The notes: generated by a model not told the origin, from the sequence alone. A stretch of DNA of 64,000 bases from Pseudomonas sp. UMAB-08 (GCF_900095225.1 NZ_LT607423.1:82823-146822), one strand, 5' to 3'. Numbered from the stretch's first letter, positions 45,481-56,396 are shown. Program-made: numbers and translations.

Positions 45481-46770
45481 TTACTCCACAAACAGGGTGG
45501 CGGGTTGTTCGAGCAAGCCACAAATGGCCTGGATGAATTGCGCCGCGTCCATGCCATCGACCACGCGATGATCGAAGGAGCTGGAGAGGTTCATCATTTT
45601 TCGAATCACGATCTGGCCTTTAATCACCATCGGCCGCTCGACGATGCGATTGACGCCGACGATGGCCACTTCCGGCAGATTAAGTACCGGCGTACTGACG
45701 ATGCCGCCCAATGCGCCGAGGCTGGTCAGGGTAATCGTGGAACCGGACATCTCCTCGCGACTGGCTTTGCCTGTACGTGCCGCGCTGGCCAGACGGGAGA
45801 TTTCCTCAGCGTTGGCCCACAGGCTGCGGGCTTCGGCGTGACGGACCACGGGCACCATCAGGCCGTTATCGCTTTGGGTCGCGACACCGACATGCACCGC
45901 GCCGTGACGGGTGATGATTTGCGCCTCATCGTCGTAGCGGGCGTTGATCTGCGGGAAGTCGCGCAGGGCCACCACCATGGCGCGCACAAGGAACGGCAAC
46001 AACGTCAGCTTGCCGCGACTGGCACCCCATTTTTCATTGAGGTGAACACGCAGTTCTTCGAGCGCAGTGACGTCCACTTCTTCGACATAACTGAAGTGCG
46101 CCGCGCGGCGTGTCGCGTCTTGCATGCGTTGGGCAATTTTGCGCCGCAGGCCGATCACCGGAATCTGCTGTTCATCATTGCGCTCTGCGTAAGCGGCTGC
46201 GGGGGCAGCGCTGGCCTGCTGGCTCTGCTCGATATACGCGTCCAGATCTTCATGCCGAATGATGCCGGCCGGACCGCTGCCCTGCACAAAACGCAATTCG
46301 ATACCCGCATCCAGAGCCCGCTTGCGCACGGCTGGCGAGGCTAACGGACGATCATCGGCCTGACGGGTAGACCGGGCTTCAAGCGAGCGCTTTACACCGG
46401 GGACAGGCGCGGCTTGAGGTTTGGCTTCAGCCACGACGCTGACATCGACCTTGGGCGGAGCGACAGGCGTTGGCTGATGAGCAGGTTCAGCCACGGCAGT
46501 CGAGGCAGTCTCCTTGAGGTTACCGGCGCCTTCGACTTCGATCCGAATCAGCTCACTGCCTACAGCCATGACTTCACCGGGCTGCCCACCAAGAGCAATC
46601 ACCTTGCCGTGTACCGGGGACGGGATATCGACCATCGCCTTGTCGGTCATGACATCGGCCAGCACCTGGTCTTCAACGACCATATCGCCGACCTTGACGT
46701 GCCACTGAGACAATTCGACTTCTGCAATGCCTTCACCAATGTCCGGCATTTTAATAACGTGCGTGCCCAT
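45481..46770 (-). CDS. bkdB: branched-chain 2-oxoacid dehydrogenase E2 (BkdB)
   Basis: 429-residue lipoamide acyltransferase core. The lipoyl domain is residues 1-80 with lipoyl Lys44 in TDKAMVDIP; a Pro/Ala-rich linker follows; the peripheral subunit-binding domain is near LASPAVRKRALDAGIELRFV; the catalytic domain has DHRVVDGMDA near the C-terminus. GGAGG lies 6 bases before ATG 46770, which directly follows the bkdA2 stop. Confidence 0.97.
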   Translation of the reverse strand: MGTHVIKMPDIGEGIAEVELSQWHVKVGDMVVEDQVLADVMTDKAMVDIPSPVHGKVIALGGQPGEVMAVGSELIRIEVEGAGNLKETASTAVAEPAHQPTPVAPPKVDVSVVAEAKPQAAPVPGVKRSLEARSTRQADDRPLASPAVRKRALDAGIELRFVQGSGPAGIIRHEDLDAYIEQSQQASAAPAAAYAERNDEQQIPVIGLRRKIAQRMQDATRRAAHFSYVEEVDVTALEELRVHLNEKWGASRGKLTLLPFLVRAMVVALRDFPQINARYDDEAQIITRHGAVHVGVATQSDNGLMVPVVRHAEARSLWANAEEISRLASAARTGKASREEMSGSTITLTSLGALGGIVSTPVLNLPEVAIVGVNRIVERPMVIKGQIVIRKMMNLSSSFDHRVVDGMDAAQFIQAICGLLEQPATLFVE

Positions 46771-47829
46771 TCAGACCTCCATGACCCGTTTCAAAGCCGC
46801 ACCCACTCGGGATGGACCGGGGAAATACGCCCACTCTTGAGCATGAGGATAAGGGGTATCCCATCCGGTGACGCGCTCGATAGGCGCTTCCAGATAGTGG
46901 AAGCAGTGTTCTTGTACCAGCGCGACCAGTTCGGCGCCAAAGCCGCAGGTGCGCGTGGCTTCGTGAACCACCACACAGCGACCGGTTTTCTTCACCGAAT
47001 TGACGATGGTTTCCAGGTCCAACGGCCATAGGCTGCGCAGGTCGATGACTTCAGCGTCGACGCCGGTCTCCTCGGCCGCCACTTGAGACACATACACGGT
47101 GGTGCCATAGGTCAGCACGGTGACGTCGTTGCCGGGACGGGCAATTGCCGCCACGTCCAGCGGCACTTTGTAATAACCGTCAGGCACAACGCTAGCCGGG
47201 TGTTTCGACCACGGCGTTACCGGCCGGTCGTGATGACCATCGAACGGGCCGTTATACAGGCGTTTGGGTTCAAGAAAAATAACCGGGTCATCATTCTCGA
47301 TGGAGGCGATCAACAGGCCCTTGGCGTCATAGGGGTTGGACGGCATGACCGTGCGCAAACCGCAGACCTGGGTGAACATTGCCTCAATGCTTTGGCTGTG
47401 AGTCTGACCACCATAAATGCCGCCACCGCAGGGCATGCGCAGGGTCAATGGGGCGGTGAACTCGCCGGCCGAGCGATAACGCAAACGTGCGGCTTCAGAA
47501 ATGATCTGATCCGACGCCGGGTAGACGTAATCGGCGAACTGAATCTCGACCACTGGCCGCAATCCGTAAGCCCCCATGCCCACCGCGACGCCGACGATCC
47601 CGCTTTCGGAGATCGGCGCATCGAACACTCGCGAGGTGCCGTATTTGCCTTGCAGGCCTTCGGTGCACCGAAAAACCCCACCGAAATAACCCACGTCCTG
47701 GCCAAACACGACCACTTTATTGTCGCGCTCAAGCATCACGTCCATGGCCGAGCGCAGCGCCTGGATCATGGTCATGTTGGTGGTGGTCATGGCGGTGTCC
47801 AACTGGATGTCGTTGTTGAAATCGTTCAT
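46771..47829 (-). CDS. bkdA2: branched-chain 2-oxoacid dehydrogenase E1 beta (BkdA2)
   Basis: 352-residue transketolase-like E1 beta subunit. Features: MTMIQALRSAMDVMLERD, VFGQDVGYFGGVF, FADYVYPASDQIISEAARLRY and RMPCGGGIYGGQTHSQS. ATG 47829 gives MNDFNNDIQLDTAM with GGGGA upstream, 1 base after the bkdA1 stop. Together with BkdA1 it decarboxylates 2-oxoacids from Val, Leu and Ile with thiamine diphosphate. Confidence 0.97.
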   Translation of the reverse strand: MNDFNNDIQLDTAMTTTNMTMIQALRSAMDVMLERDNKVVVFGQDVGYFGGVFRCTEGLQGKYGTSRVFDAPISESGIVGVAVGMGAYGLRPVVEIQFADYVYPASDQIISEAARLRYRSAGEFTAPLTLRMPCGGGIYGGQTHSQSIEAMFTQVCGLRTVMPSNPYDAKGLLIASIENDDPVIFLEPKRLYNGPFDGHHDRPVTPWSKHPASVVPDGYYKVPLDVAAIARPGNDVTVLTYGTTVYVSQVAAEETGVDAEVIDLRSLWPLDLETIVNSVKKTGRCVVVHEATRTCGFGAELVALVQEHCFHYLEAPIERVTGWDTPYPHAQEWAYFPGPSRVGAALKRVMEV

Positions 47830-47830
47830 G

Positions 47831-49063
47831 TCAAATCCCCAGTTCCTGACGTTGGCGACGGAGGTGCTCGGGCATCTCTTTGTAAACATCGTCGAACATC
47901 GTTGCGGCGCTAGGCATTTGCCCGCCAGCCAAGGTGCCGTAGCGTTCGGCTTCTTTCTGCGCGGCGATGATTTCGGCTTCGAGTTCAGCGCTGGTGGCCG
48001 CGTGTTCCTCTTCGGACCATTGGCCGATGCGGATCAGGTGTTGCTTGAGGCGCACAATCGGGTCGCCCAACGGGAAGTGACTCCAGTCATCGGCAGGACG
48101 GTATTTGGACGGATCATCCGACGTCGAGTGCGGGCCGGCGCGGTAGGTCACCCACTCGATCAGAGTCGGACCCAGGTTGCGCCGGGCGCGTTCAGCCGCC
48201 CAGGCCGAGGCCGCGTAGACCGCGATGAAATCGTTGCCATCCACCCGCAGCGAGGCAATCCCGCAGCCCACACCGCGACCGGCAAACGTCGTTGCTTCGC
48301 CGCCGGCAATGGCCTGGAAGGTAGAGATTGCCCATTGATTGTTGACCACGTTGAGGATCACCGGCGCGCGGTAGACGTGGGCGAACGTGAGGGCGGTGTG
48401 GAAATCCGATTCGGCGGTGGCGCCATCACCGATCCAGGCCGACGCAATTTTAGTATCGCCCTTGATCGCCGACGCCATGCCCCAGCCGACCGCCTGAACG
48501 AATTGAGTGGCCAGGTTGCCGGAGATGGAGAAAAAACCGAAGTCACGCACTGAGTACATGATCGGCAGTTGCCGTCCTTTGAGGGGGTCGCGTTCGTTGG
48601 ACAACAGTTGGCAAATCAGATCCACCAACGGCACTTCGCGAGCCATCAGGATGCTTTGCTGACGATAGGTCGGAAAGCACATGTCGGTCACGTTCAACGC
48701 CAAGGCCTGGGCGCTGCCAATGGCCTCTTCACCAAGACTCTGCATATAGAACGACATTTTCTTCTGGCGCTGGGCGACGACCATGCGGTTGTCGAAAATC
48801 CGCGTCTTGAGCATGGCACGCATGCCTTTACGCAAGATTTCGACAGAAACGCCTTCAGCCCATGGGCCGAGTGCCTGACCTTGATCGTCGAGTACCCGAA
48901 TCAGGCCTTTGGCGAGGTCAGCGGTATCGGACGGTTCGACATCTATCGGGGGCTTGCGGACGAGACCGGCATCGTTCAGATGCAGGTACGAGAAATCGGT
49001 TTTACAGCCTGGACGGCCAGAAGGTTCAGGAACGTGCAGGCGCAGGGGTTCGTATTCGTTCAT
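47831..49063 (-). CDS. bkdA1: branched-chain 2-oxoacid dehydrogenase E1 alpha (BkdA1)
   Basis: 410-residue E1 alpha subunit. The thiamine-diphosphate motif is GDGATAESDFHTAL...NNQWAIST; the phosphorylation-loop region of E1 alpha appears as RAGPHSTSDDPSKY. First gene of the operon, divergent from bkdR. Start ATG 49063 (MNEYEPLRLHVPEP) is the family N-terminus. Regulation by BkdR with branched-chain amino acids as inducers is established in P. putida and is assumed here. Confidence 0.97.
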   Translation of the reverse strand: MNEYEPLRLHVPEPSGRPGCKTDFSYLHLNDAGLVRKPPIDVEPSDTADLAKGLIRVLDDQGQALGPWAEGVSVEILRKGMRAMLKTRIFDNRMVVAQRQKKMSFYMQSLGEEAIGSAQALALNVTDMCFPTYRQQSILMAREVPLVDLICQLLSNERDPLKGRQLPIMYSVRDFGFFSISGNLATQFVQAVGWGMASAIKGDTKIASAWIGDGATAESDFHTALTFAHVYRAPVILNVVNNQWAISTFQAIAGGEATTFAGRGVGCGIASLRVDGNDFIAVYAASAWAAERARRNLGPTLIEWVTYRAGPHSTSDDPSKYRPADDWSHFPLGDPIVRLKQHLIRIGQWSEEEHAATSAELEAEIIAAQKEAERYGTLAGGQMPSAATMFDDVYKEMPEHLRRQRQELGI

Positions 49064-49230
49064 GGGCTTTCTCTACGCTCGCTTTTGTCATGTGTTTTTG
49101 TTGGGCGCTGGAGCTTGTTCAATCACTGGACGCCGATATTCCCTTTGGAAAATCTTGTCCTACACAAATCATAGGCCTGAGCGTGGAGAATATTTTTCTC
49201 AACTTCGTTGCGTGCAGAGCCATTTAAAGA

Positions 49231-49249
49231 TATTTATTCTGAATAAATA
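49231..49249. promoter_or_regulatory. perfect palindrome between bkdA1 and bkdR, candidate BkdR site
   Basis: TATTTATTCTGAATAAATA is a perfect 9-1-9 palindrome in the AT-rich 209-bp divergent region, 24-42 bp before the bkdR ATG. Lrp-family proteins favour such AT-rich inverted sites. A second AT-rich patch (GAATATTTTTCTC near 49188-49200) may be a flanking site. Confidence 0.6.
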
Positions 49250-49272
49250 GAATAAACAGGCGTATTTGTCTC

Positions 49273-49761
49273 ATGAGAAAGCTTGATCGTACTGACATAG
49301 GGATTCTCAACAGTCTTCAAGAGAATGCCCGGATCACCAATGCCGACCTCGCACGCTCCGTCAATCTCTCCCCTACCCCGTGCTTCAACCGGGTCAAGGC
49401 GATGGAAGACCTCGGGCTCATCCGTCAACAAGTCACCCTACTGGACCCGGAGCTATTAGGGCTGCACGTCAACGTGTTTATCCATGTCAGCCTGGAAAAG
49501 CAGGTCGAGGAAGCCTTGCACGAGTTCGAAGAGGCCATCGCCAATCGTCCCGAAGTGATGGAGTGCTATTTGATGGCGGGCGACCCGGATTACTTGATTC
49601 GGGTGCTGGTGCCGACCATTCAGGCGCTGGAACGGTTTCTGCTCGATTTTCTGACCAAAGTGCCAGGAGTGGCCAACATTCGCTCCAACTTCGCGCTCAA
49701 ACAGGTGCGCTACAAAACGGCGTTGCCGTTGCCAGCCAACGGGATGAGTCTGGAGCGCTAG
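49273..49761 (+). CDS. bkdR: Lrp/AsnC-family activator BkdR
   Basis: 162-residue Lrp-type regulator: N-terminal HTH (MRKLDRTDIGILNSLQENAR, ITNADLARSVNLSPTPCFNR) and C-terminal RAM/AsnC effector domain (ECYLMAGDPDYLIRVLV). In P. putida BkdR activates bkdA1A2B-lpdV with branched-chain amino acids as inducers. Its divergent position here is identical. Confidence 0.95.
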   Translation: MRKLDRTDIGILNSLQENARITNADLARSVNLSPTPCFNRVKAMEDLGLIRQQVTLLDPELLGLHVNVFIHVSLEKQVEEALHEFEEAIANRPEVMECYLMAGDPDYLIRVLVPTIQALERFLLDFLTKVPGVANIRSNFALKQVRYKTALPLPANGMSLER

Positions 49762-49837
49762 TGGGCCTGGTACGGACGCTTGTCAGCCATCGCCGTGTTA
49801 CTATCGCCGCTCATTCGCAGCCGCCTGGCATCGTCGT

Positions 49838-49867
49838 GAAATCTTCTCTTCTCTTCTTTTTTTCCCC
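49838..49867 (+). promoter_or_regulatory. pyrimidine tract in place of a ribosome binding site before hoxA
   Basis: The 27 bases before the hoxA ATG are almost only C and T (CTTCTCTTCTC, then a T-run, then CCCC), so no Shine-Dalgarno is available at the expected distance. The REC domain begins so close to this ATG that a downstream start is unlikely. Confidence 0.7.
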
Positions 49868-51330
<1,463 letters not shown>

Positions 51331-51331
<1 letters not shown>

Positions 51332-52338
51332 TGAAAGACAACGCGTTCAACGTGCTTTGGCTCCAATCGGGTGGCTGTGGGGGCTGCACGATGTCGCTGC
51401 TGTGCGCCGATACTCAGGACTTCGCAGGCATGTGGCGCAGTGCCGGAATCGAACTGCTCTGGCACCCGTCGCTGTCGCTGGAAACCGGCGACGAAATGGT
51501 CAGCATCCTCAACGACTGCTTGCAAGGCCGTACCCGTCTCGACGCTCTGTGCATCGAAGGCTCCATGCTTCGCGGCCCCAACGGCACCGGGCGCTTTCAC
51601 ATGCTGGCCGGCACGGGTCGGGCAATGATCGACTGGGTTCGGGACCTGGCCGGGGTGGCCGAGTACACCCTGGGCATCGGTACCTGCGCCGCGTATGGTG
51701 GCATCACCGCTGCCGGCAACAACCCGACGGACGCCTGCGGCCTGCAATACGACGGCCATCGCCTGGGCGGCTTGCTGGGTGCCGATTACCGTTCACGTCG
51801 CGGCCTGCCGGTGATCAACGTCGCCGGATGCCCGACTCACCCTGGCTGGGTCACCGACACACTCATGTCGCTGGCCGCCGGCCTGTTCGCCGAGCCCGAC
51901 CTGGATGTCCTGGGGCGGCCGCGCTTCTACGCCGATCAACTGGTTCACCACGGCTGCACGCGTAACGAGTTCTACGAATACAAGGCCAGCGCCGAGAAAC
52001 CTTCGGACCTCGGCTGCATGATGGAGAACCTCGGCTGCAAGGGCACCCAGGCCCACGCCGATTGCAATACACGCTTGTGGAATGGCGAGGGTTCCTGCAC
52101 CCGTGGCGGCTATGCCTGCATCAACTGCACCGCCCCTGGCTTCGAAGAACCGGGGCATGCGTTCAACCTCACGCCCAAGGTGGCAGGCATTCCCATCGGC
52201 CTGCCAACCGACATGCCCAAAGCCTGGTTTGTCGCCCTGTCAGCGCTGTCCAAATCGGCAACGCCCAAGCGGGTCAAGCAGAACGCCACGTCCGACCATC
52301 AACTCATCGCGCCCGTTGTGCTTATCCCACGGCGTTAG
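51331..52338 (+). CDS. hoxB: regulatory (H2-sensing) hydrogenase small subunit HoxB/HupU
   Basis: 335-residue iron-sulfur subunit. It lacks a Tat signal peptide, as expected for a cytosolic sensor. The proximal-cluster motif is SGGCGGCTMSLL (Cys16, Cys19), with later cluster cysteines in GTCAAYGG and AGCPTHPGW, then YADQLVHHGCTRNEFYEY, LGCKGTQAHADCN and GYACINCTAPGFEEP. The proximal site has the standard four-cysteine form, unlike HoxK in the same locus. AGGAGTCCTG precedes ATG 51331. It forms the sensor with HoxC. Confidence 0.95.
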
Positions 52339-52347
52339 GAAAGCCTT

Positions 52348-53805
52348 ATGTCACGTCTGGTGGTAGGTCCTTTCAATCGTGTCGAAGGTGACCTCGAAGT
52401 GCAACTTGAAGTGGAGGATGGCCGCGTGCGTTCGGCGCAGGTCAACGCCACCATGTTTCGCGGCTTCGAGCAGATACTGCTGCAACACGCCCCGCTTGAT
52501 GCGCTGGTCTATGCCCCACGCATCTGTGGCATTTGCTCGGTATCCCAGTCGATTGCCGCCGCCCGTGCACTGGCCTCACTGGCCGGTGTGCAACCGCCTG
52601 ACAACGGTCTGCTGACGATCAATCTCATGGCGGCGACAGAGAATCTCGCTGACCATCTGACTCATTTCTATTTATTTTTCATGCCCGACTTCGTGCGCCC
52701 GGCGTATGCAGGACGACCGTGGTACGCAGCCGCTCAGGCGCGCTTTACGCCGGGCCAGGGCAGCCAGCAACGTCTGGCGGTGTCCGCCCGCAAACGCTGG
52801 CTGGACCTGATCGGTACCTTGGGCGGAAAGTGGCCGCACACTGGCTCCATCCAGCCCGGCGGCTCGACCCGAGCCATTGATGCGGCCGAACGTCTGCGTT
52901 TGCTGACACGGGTTCGCGAGTTCCGCCAATTTCTCGAAACGGAGCTGTTCGCTACCCCACTGGAGCGCATCGTCGGGCTTGGCAGCGAAAACGAACTCTG
53001 GGCCTGGCAGGCAGAAGCGCCGGGCCAAGGCGATTTGCGCCAATTCCTCGACATCGCGCTGGACAGCGGACTGGAACATCTCGGTCCGGGACCGGGGCTC
53101 TACCTGTCTTATGGCGCCTATCCGCAGCCCGACGGGCACATGGTGTTCCCACAAGGTCTGTGGAACGCGGTCACGCAGCGAGTAGAAAGCCTGGACCTGG
53201 CTGATATCAGCGAGGACGCCGCCCACGCCTGGCTGGATGACAGCGGCGGCCCCCTGCATCCGGCCCAAGGCCAAACCGAACCGCTGGCTGAAAAACCTGC
53301 CGCCTATACCTGGAACAAAGCCCCACGACTGGCAGGCGCGGTACTCGAAACCGGGGCCTTGGCCCGTCAACTGATCGCTGGCCAACCGTTGCTGCGCGAC
53401 GCCGTCGCCCGCTGCGGAGCAACCGTCTACACCCGCGTGCTGGCCAGGCTGATGGAGCTGGCCCGCGTGGTACCGCTGATGGAGCAGTGGCTGATGGCCC
53501 TGCGCCCCGGCGAACCCTATTATCGCGCCGCAGAACTGCCCGACAACGGCAGCGCCGTGGGCCTCACTGAAGCGGCGCGCGGCGCCCTCGGCCATTGGCT
53601 TCGGGTCGAGCACGGACGCATCGCCAGCTACCAGATCATCGCGCCGACCACCTGGAACTTTTCCCCGCGTGACGCCCAGGGTCGGCCCGGCGCACTGGAG
53701 CAAGCCCTTGAGGGCGCGCCCGTGCTGCCCGGCGAGAAAACACCGGTTGCGGTGCAGCATATCGTTCGTTCTTTCGACCCGTGCATGGTTTGCACGGTGC
53801 ATTGA
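52348..53805 (+). CDS. hoxC: regulatory hydrogenase large subunit HoxC/HupV
   Basis: 485-residue NiFe-site subunit. Nickel ligands are Cys60 and Cys63 in RICGICSVSQS and Cys479 and Cys482 in DPCMVCTVH. The protein ends at that final His, so it has no C-terminal extension and needs no maturation protease, the hallmark of regulatory hydrogenases. The gas-channel positions are Ile62 and Phe110, the bulky pair that keeps O2 out of the active site in the R. eutropha sensor. Numbering coincides with R. eutropha HoxC. It is followed by hoxJ 14 bp downstream. Confidence 0.96.
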   Translation: MSRLVVGPFNRVEGDLEVQLEVEDGRVRSAQVNATMFRGFEQILLQHAPLDALVYAPRICGICSVSQSIAAARALASLAGVQPPDNGLLTINLMAATENLADHLTHFYLFFMPDFVRPAYAGRPWYAAAQARFTPGQGSQQRLAVSARKRWLDLIGTLGGKWPHTGSIQPGGSTRAIDAAERLRLLTRVREFRQFLETELFATPLERIVGLGSENELWAWQAEAPGQGDLRQFLDIALDSGLEHLGPGPGLYLSYGAYPQPDGHMVFPQGLWNAVTQRVESLDLADISEDAAHAWLDDSGGPLHPAQGQTEPLAEKPAAYTWNKAPRLAGAVLETGALARQLIAGQPLLRDAVARCGATVYTRVLARLMELARVVPLMEQWLMALRPGEPYYRAAELPDNGSAVGLTEAARGALGHWLRVEHGRIASYQIIAPTTWNFSPRDAQGRPGALEQALEGAPVLPGEKTPVAVQHIVRSFDPCMVCTVH

Positions 53806-53819
53806 ACCAGGAGAACGTC

Positions 53820-55145
53820 ATGGCGCGCAAAGCAGCGCCCGGCAACCTCGACGAGGACGCCTGGCTGGAAGTGATCGGCAAGATGGATGAAGTCTATTCA
53901 CAGCTGGTGCAGGACGAAATCGCCCTGGAAGAAAAAAATGCCGAGCTGGAGCAATCGCAGCAGTTCATCGCAGGGCTGCTGTCGTCCATGTCCGACGTGC
54001 TACTGGCCTGCGACCCGGACGGGCGCATCGAAGAATCCAACAATGCCCTGCGCACGCTGGTAGGACGCGACGAACAGACGCTGCTTGGCAGCCCGGTCTA
54101 CGCCTTGCTGGCCGATGCGCGAAGTGACGAACAACTGCGCAAGACATTGGCCGGCCTGCGCAGACCCAATGCCAGCGCCAGCCTCGAACTGAACTTCAAG
54201 GACGCCCTTGGCGCGCCACTGCCCGTAGACATCAGCTGCACCGTGCGCAGTACTGGCAACGGACGCTGCATCGGTCACGTGCTCGTGGGGCGCCCGCTGG
54301 GTGAGCTGAAACACGCCTACCGCCAGTTGCACGAAGCCCACGAAGCCCTTAAGCGCACCCAGCAACAACTGCTGCATGCGGAGAAAATGGCCTCCCTCGG
54401 TCGGCTGGTCGCCGGGGTCGCCCACGAACTGAACAACCCGATCAGTTTCGTGCTCGCCAATGCCCATGTTCTGGGGGGTTACCGAGAGCGTCTTGAGCAG
54501 TATCTGGAGGCAGTCAACGCCGACGAACCACGGGAGATACGCGAAGCCCTGCGCCGACAGTTGCGCATCGACCCACTGCTGGCCGACCTGCCGTCGCTGA
54601 TCGAGGGCACTCTGGAAGGCGCGCAACGGACCGCCGACATTGTCAGCGCGCTGAAGCGTTTTTCGGCGGTGGATCGCGAGACGCTGGGCGAGGTTGCGCT
54701 GAACGAAGTGGTCGAGCGAGCTATTCACTGGATCACCCGGGGCATCGCACCGGACCTGCGCGTGCACTGGCACCCCGACAGTGCACCCTGCGTGCACGGC
54801 AACAGCGGACAGTTGCTGCAAGTGCTGATGAACCTGATGCAAAACGCCTACGACGCCGCCCAGGCCGCCGAGCGCGAAACAGCGGAAGTGTGGATAAGCG
54901 TCGAACAGGAGCCCGGCTGGGTCACCCTGCGCCTGCGCGACAATGGCAGCGGCATTGCCGCAGAGCATCTGACCCAAGTGTTCGATCCCTTCTTCAGCAC
55001 CAAGCCGGTCGGCAAGGGCACAGGCCTGGGGCTGTCGATCAGCTACAGCATTGTCGAACGCTGCGGTGGCCGCCTGATCGCAGGCAATCATCCTCAAGGC
55101 GGGGCCGAGTTCACCCTGATCATCCCCAGTCAGTTCGCTGACTAA
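53820..55145 (+). CDS. hoxJ: hydrogenase sensor histidine kinase HoxJ/HupT
   Basis: 441-residue soluble kinase without membrane segments. A coiled coil (residues 25-50) and PAS domain (about 50-160) precede the H-box with His202 in AHELNNP. ATPase boxes are N (NLMQNAYDA), G1 (DNGSGI), F (FDPFFSTK) and G2 (GKGTGLGLS, 398-406). In R. eutropha H16 the equivalent of Gly404 (its residue 422) is Ser and the H2 response is lost; here Gly is retained, so a working H2 response is predicted (inference by alignment offset from the H-box). CCAGGAGAACGTC precedes ATG 53820. Confidence 0.95.
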   Translation: MARKAAPGNLDEDAWLEVIGKMDEVYSQLVQDEIALEEKNAELEQSQQFIAGLLSSMSDVLLACDPDGRIEESNNALRTLVGRDEQTLLGSPVYALLADARSDEQLRKTLAGLRRPNASASLELNFKDALGAPLPVDISCTVRSTGNGRCIGHVLVGRPLGELKHAYRQLHEAHEALKRTQQQLLHAEKMASLGRLVAGVAHELNNPISFVLANAHVLGGYRERLEQYLEAVNADEPREIREALRRQLRIDPLLADLPSLIEGTLEGAQRTADIVSALKRFSAVDRETLGEVALNEVVERAIHWITRGIAPDLRVHWHPDSAPCVHGNSGQLLQVLMNLMQNAYDAAQAAERETAEVWISVEQEPGWVTLRLRDNGSGIAAEHLTQVFDPFFSTKPVGKGTGLGLSISYSIVERCGGRLIAGNHPQGGAEFTLIIPSQFAD

Positions 55146-55259
55146 GCGCAGACGCGCCGAGTGCCACTGCAAAGTGAGTGTCCATTTACCCACGAACAGT
55201 GCAAAAGCAGTGTCCAGCGCACGCCACACAAACACGGCTGCTACGCGGTCGAACGGGGC

Positions 55260-55275
55260 TGGCACAGGGTTTGTA
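55260..55275 (+). promoter_or_regulatory. sigma-54 promoter before hoxN
   Basis: TGGCAC-AGGGT-TTGTA has GG at -24 and GT at -12 with the required 10-bp spacing. It is nearly identical to the hoxK promoter element (TGGCAC-AGGTC-TTGTA), 51 bp upstream of the hoxN ATG. Both have TTGTA where the consensus is TTGCA. Confidence 0.8.
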
Positions 55276-55325
55276 TGACATTCTCTTTGATTTCCAGCCT
55301 GCCCCCCCTTCCTTGCGGAGTACTC

Positions 55326-56396
55326 ATGCCTGTATCCAACGCCGCCGGAACCGCCAAAAGCGTGGCACCTTTGATCTTCAAGCGCCACGTGGTGATGATT
55401 TTCGGCGGCCTGCTCGCCGTCAATCTTATGGCCTGGCTCTGGGCCTTCATTGCCTTTCGCGACTACCCGTTGCTGCTCGGCACCGCGTTCCTCGCCTACA
55501 GCTTCGGCCTGCGTCATGCCGTCGATGCGGACCATATCGCCGCCATCGACAACGTCACTCGCAAGCTGATTCAAGAGGGTCAACAGACCGCCACCGTAGG
55601 CCTGTTCTTTTCCCTGGGGCACAGCACCATCGTGATCCTCGCGACCTTGGTCATCGCCCTGACCGCCTCGACGTTCAAGGCGGACATTGAAGCGTTCCAC
55701 GGTATCGGCGGCCTGATTGGCACCTCGGTTTCCGCCGTCTTCCTGCTATTGGTGGCGCTGATCAACCTGATCATCCTGCGCTCGGTGTACCTGGCTTTTC
55801 GCCGGGTCCGGCGCGGCGAGCGGGTCGGCGAACAAGAGATGAATGCACTGCTGGCGGGCGGTGGCCTGATTGCGCGGCTGGTACGCCCACTGTTCGGCCT
55901 GATCAGCCGCAGCTGGCACCTTTACCCACTGGGCTTTCTGTTTGGCCTGGGCTTCGATACCGCCACGGAAATCGGTTTGCTGGGCATTTCAGCGGCACAG
56001 GCTTCGCAGGACTTGCCCATCTGGTCGATCCTGGTCTTCCCCGCGCTGTTCACCGCAGGCATGGCGCTGGTCGATACCGCCGACAGCGTGATGATGACCG
56101 GCGCCTACCACTGGGCGCTGATCAAACCTGCGCGCAAGCTCTACTACAACCTGACCATCACCTCGGTCTCGGTGTTGGTGGCGCTGCTGGTGGGTGGCCT
56201 GGAAGTGCTGCACCTGATTGCCTCGCGCCTGGGCCTTGAAGGTGGCGCATGGGACGTTATCGCGTCCCTGAACGACGACTTCGGCTTGATCGGCTACCTG
56301 ATCATCGGACTCTTCATCCTCACGTGGACCCTCTCCCTGCTGTTCTACCGCCTTAAAGGCTACGACCGGCTGGACCTGGATTACCCCGCGGCTTAA
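55326..56396 (+). CDS. hoxN: high-affinity nickel permease HoxN (NiCoT family)
   Basis: 356-residue inner-membrane nickel importer supplying metal for the NiFe sites. The TM2 signature is RHAVDADHIAAIDN (residues 64-77). Other NiCoT motifs are FSLGHSTIVIL, LGFDTATEIGLL and GMALVDTADSVMMTGAY. About eight hydrophobic segments are visible. ATG 55326 has TGCGGAG upstream; the earlier ORF start at 55161 would place the sigma-54 promoter inside the gene. It is located between hoxJ and hoxK instead of at the end of the locus. Confidence 0.96.
   Translation: MPVSNAAGTAKSVAPLIFKRHVVMIFGGLLAVNLMAWLWAFIAFRDYPLLLGTAFLAYSFGLRHAVDADHIAAIDNVTRKLIQEGQQTATVGLFFSLGHSTIVILATLVIALTASTFKADIEAFHGIGGLIGTSVSAVFLLLVALINLIILRSVYLAFRRVRRGERVGEQEMNALLAGGGLIARLVRPLFGLISRSWHLYPLGFLFGLGFDTATEIGLLGISAAQASQDLPIWSILVFPALFTAGMALVDTADSVMMTGAYHWALIKPARKLYYNLTITSVSVLVALLVGGLEVLHLIASRLGLEGGAWDVIASLNDDFGLIGYLIIGLFILTWTLSLLFYRLKGYDRLDLDYPAA

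Noticed and set aside
49231..49272. Crc/Hfq catabolite-repression motif (AANAANAA) before bkdR
   Set aside because: The A-rich leader contains AATAAATA and AATAAACA but neither satisfies the motif, although bkdR mRNA is a Crc target in P. putida.
54000..55700. 566-residue minus-strand ORF antisense to hoxJ
   Set aside because: It is the codon-bias shadow of hoxJ and the hoxN upstream region; no domain, no ribosome binding site, and it crosses a promoter.
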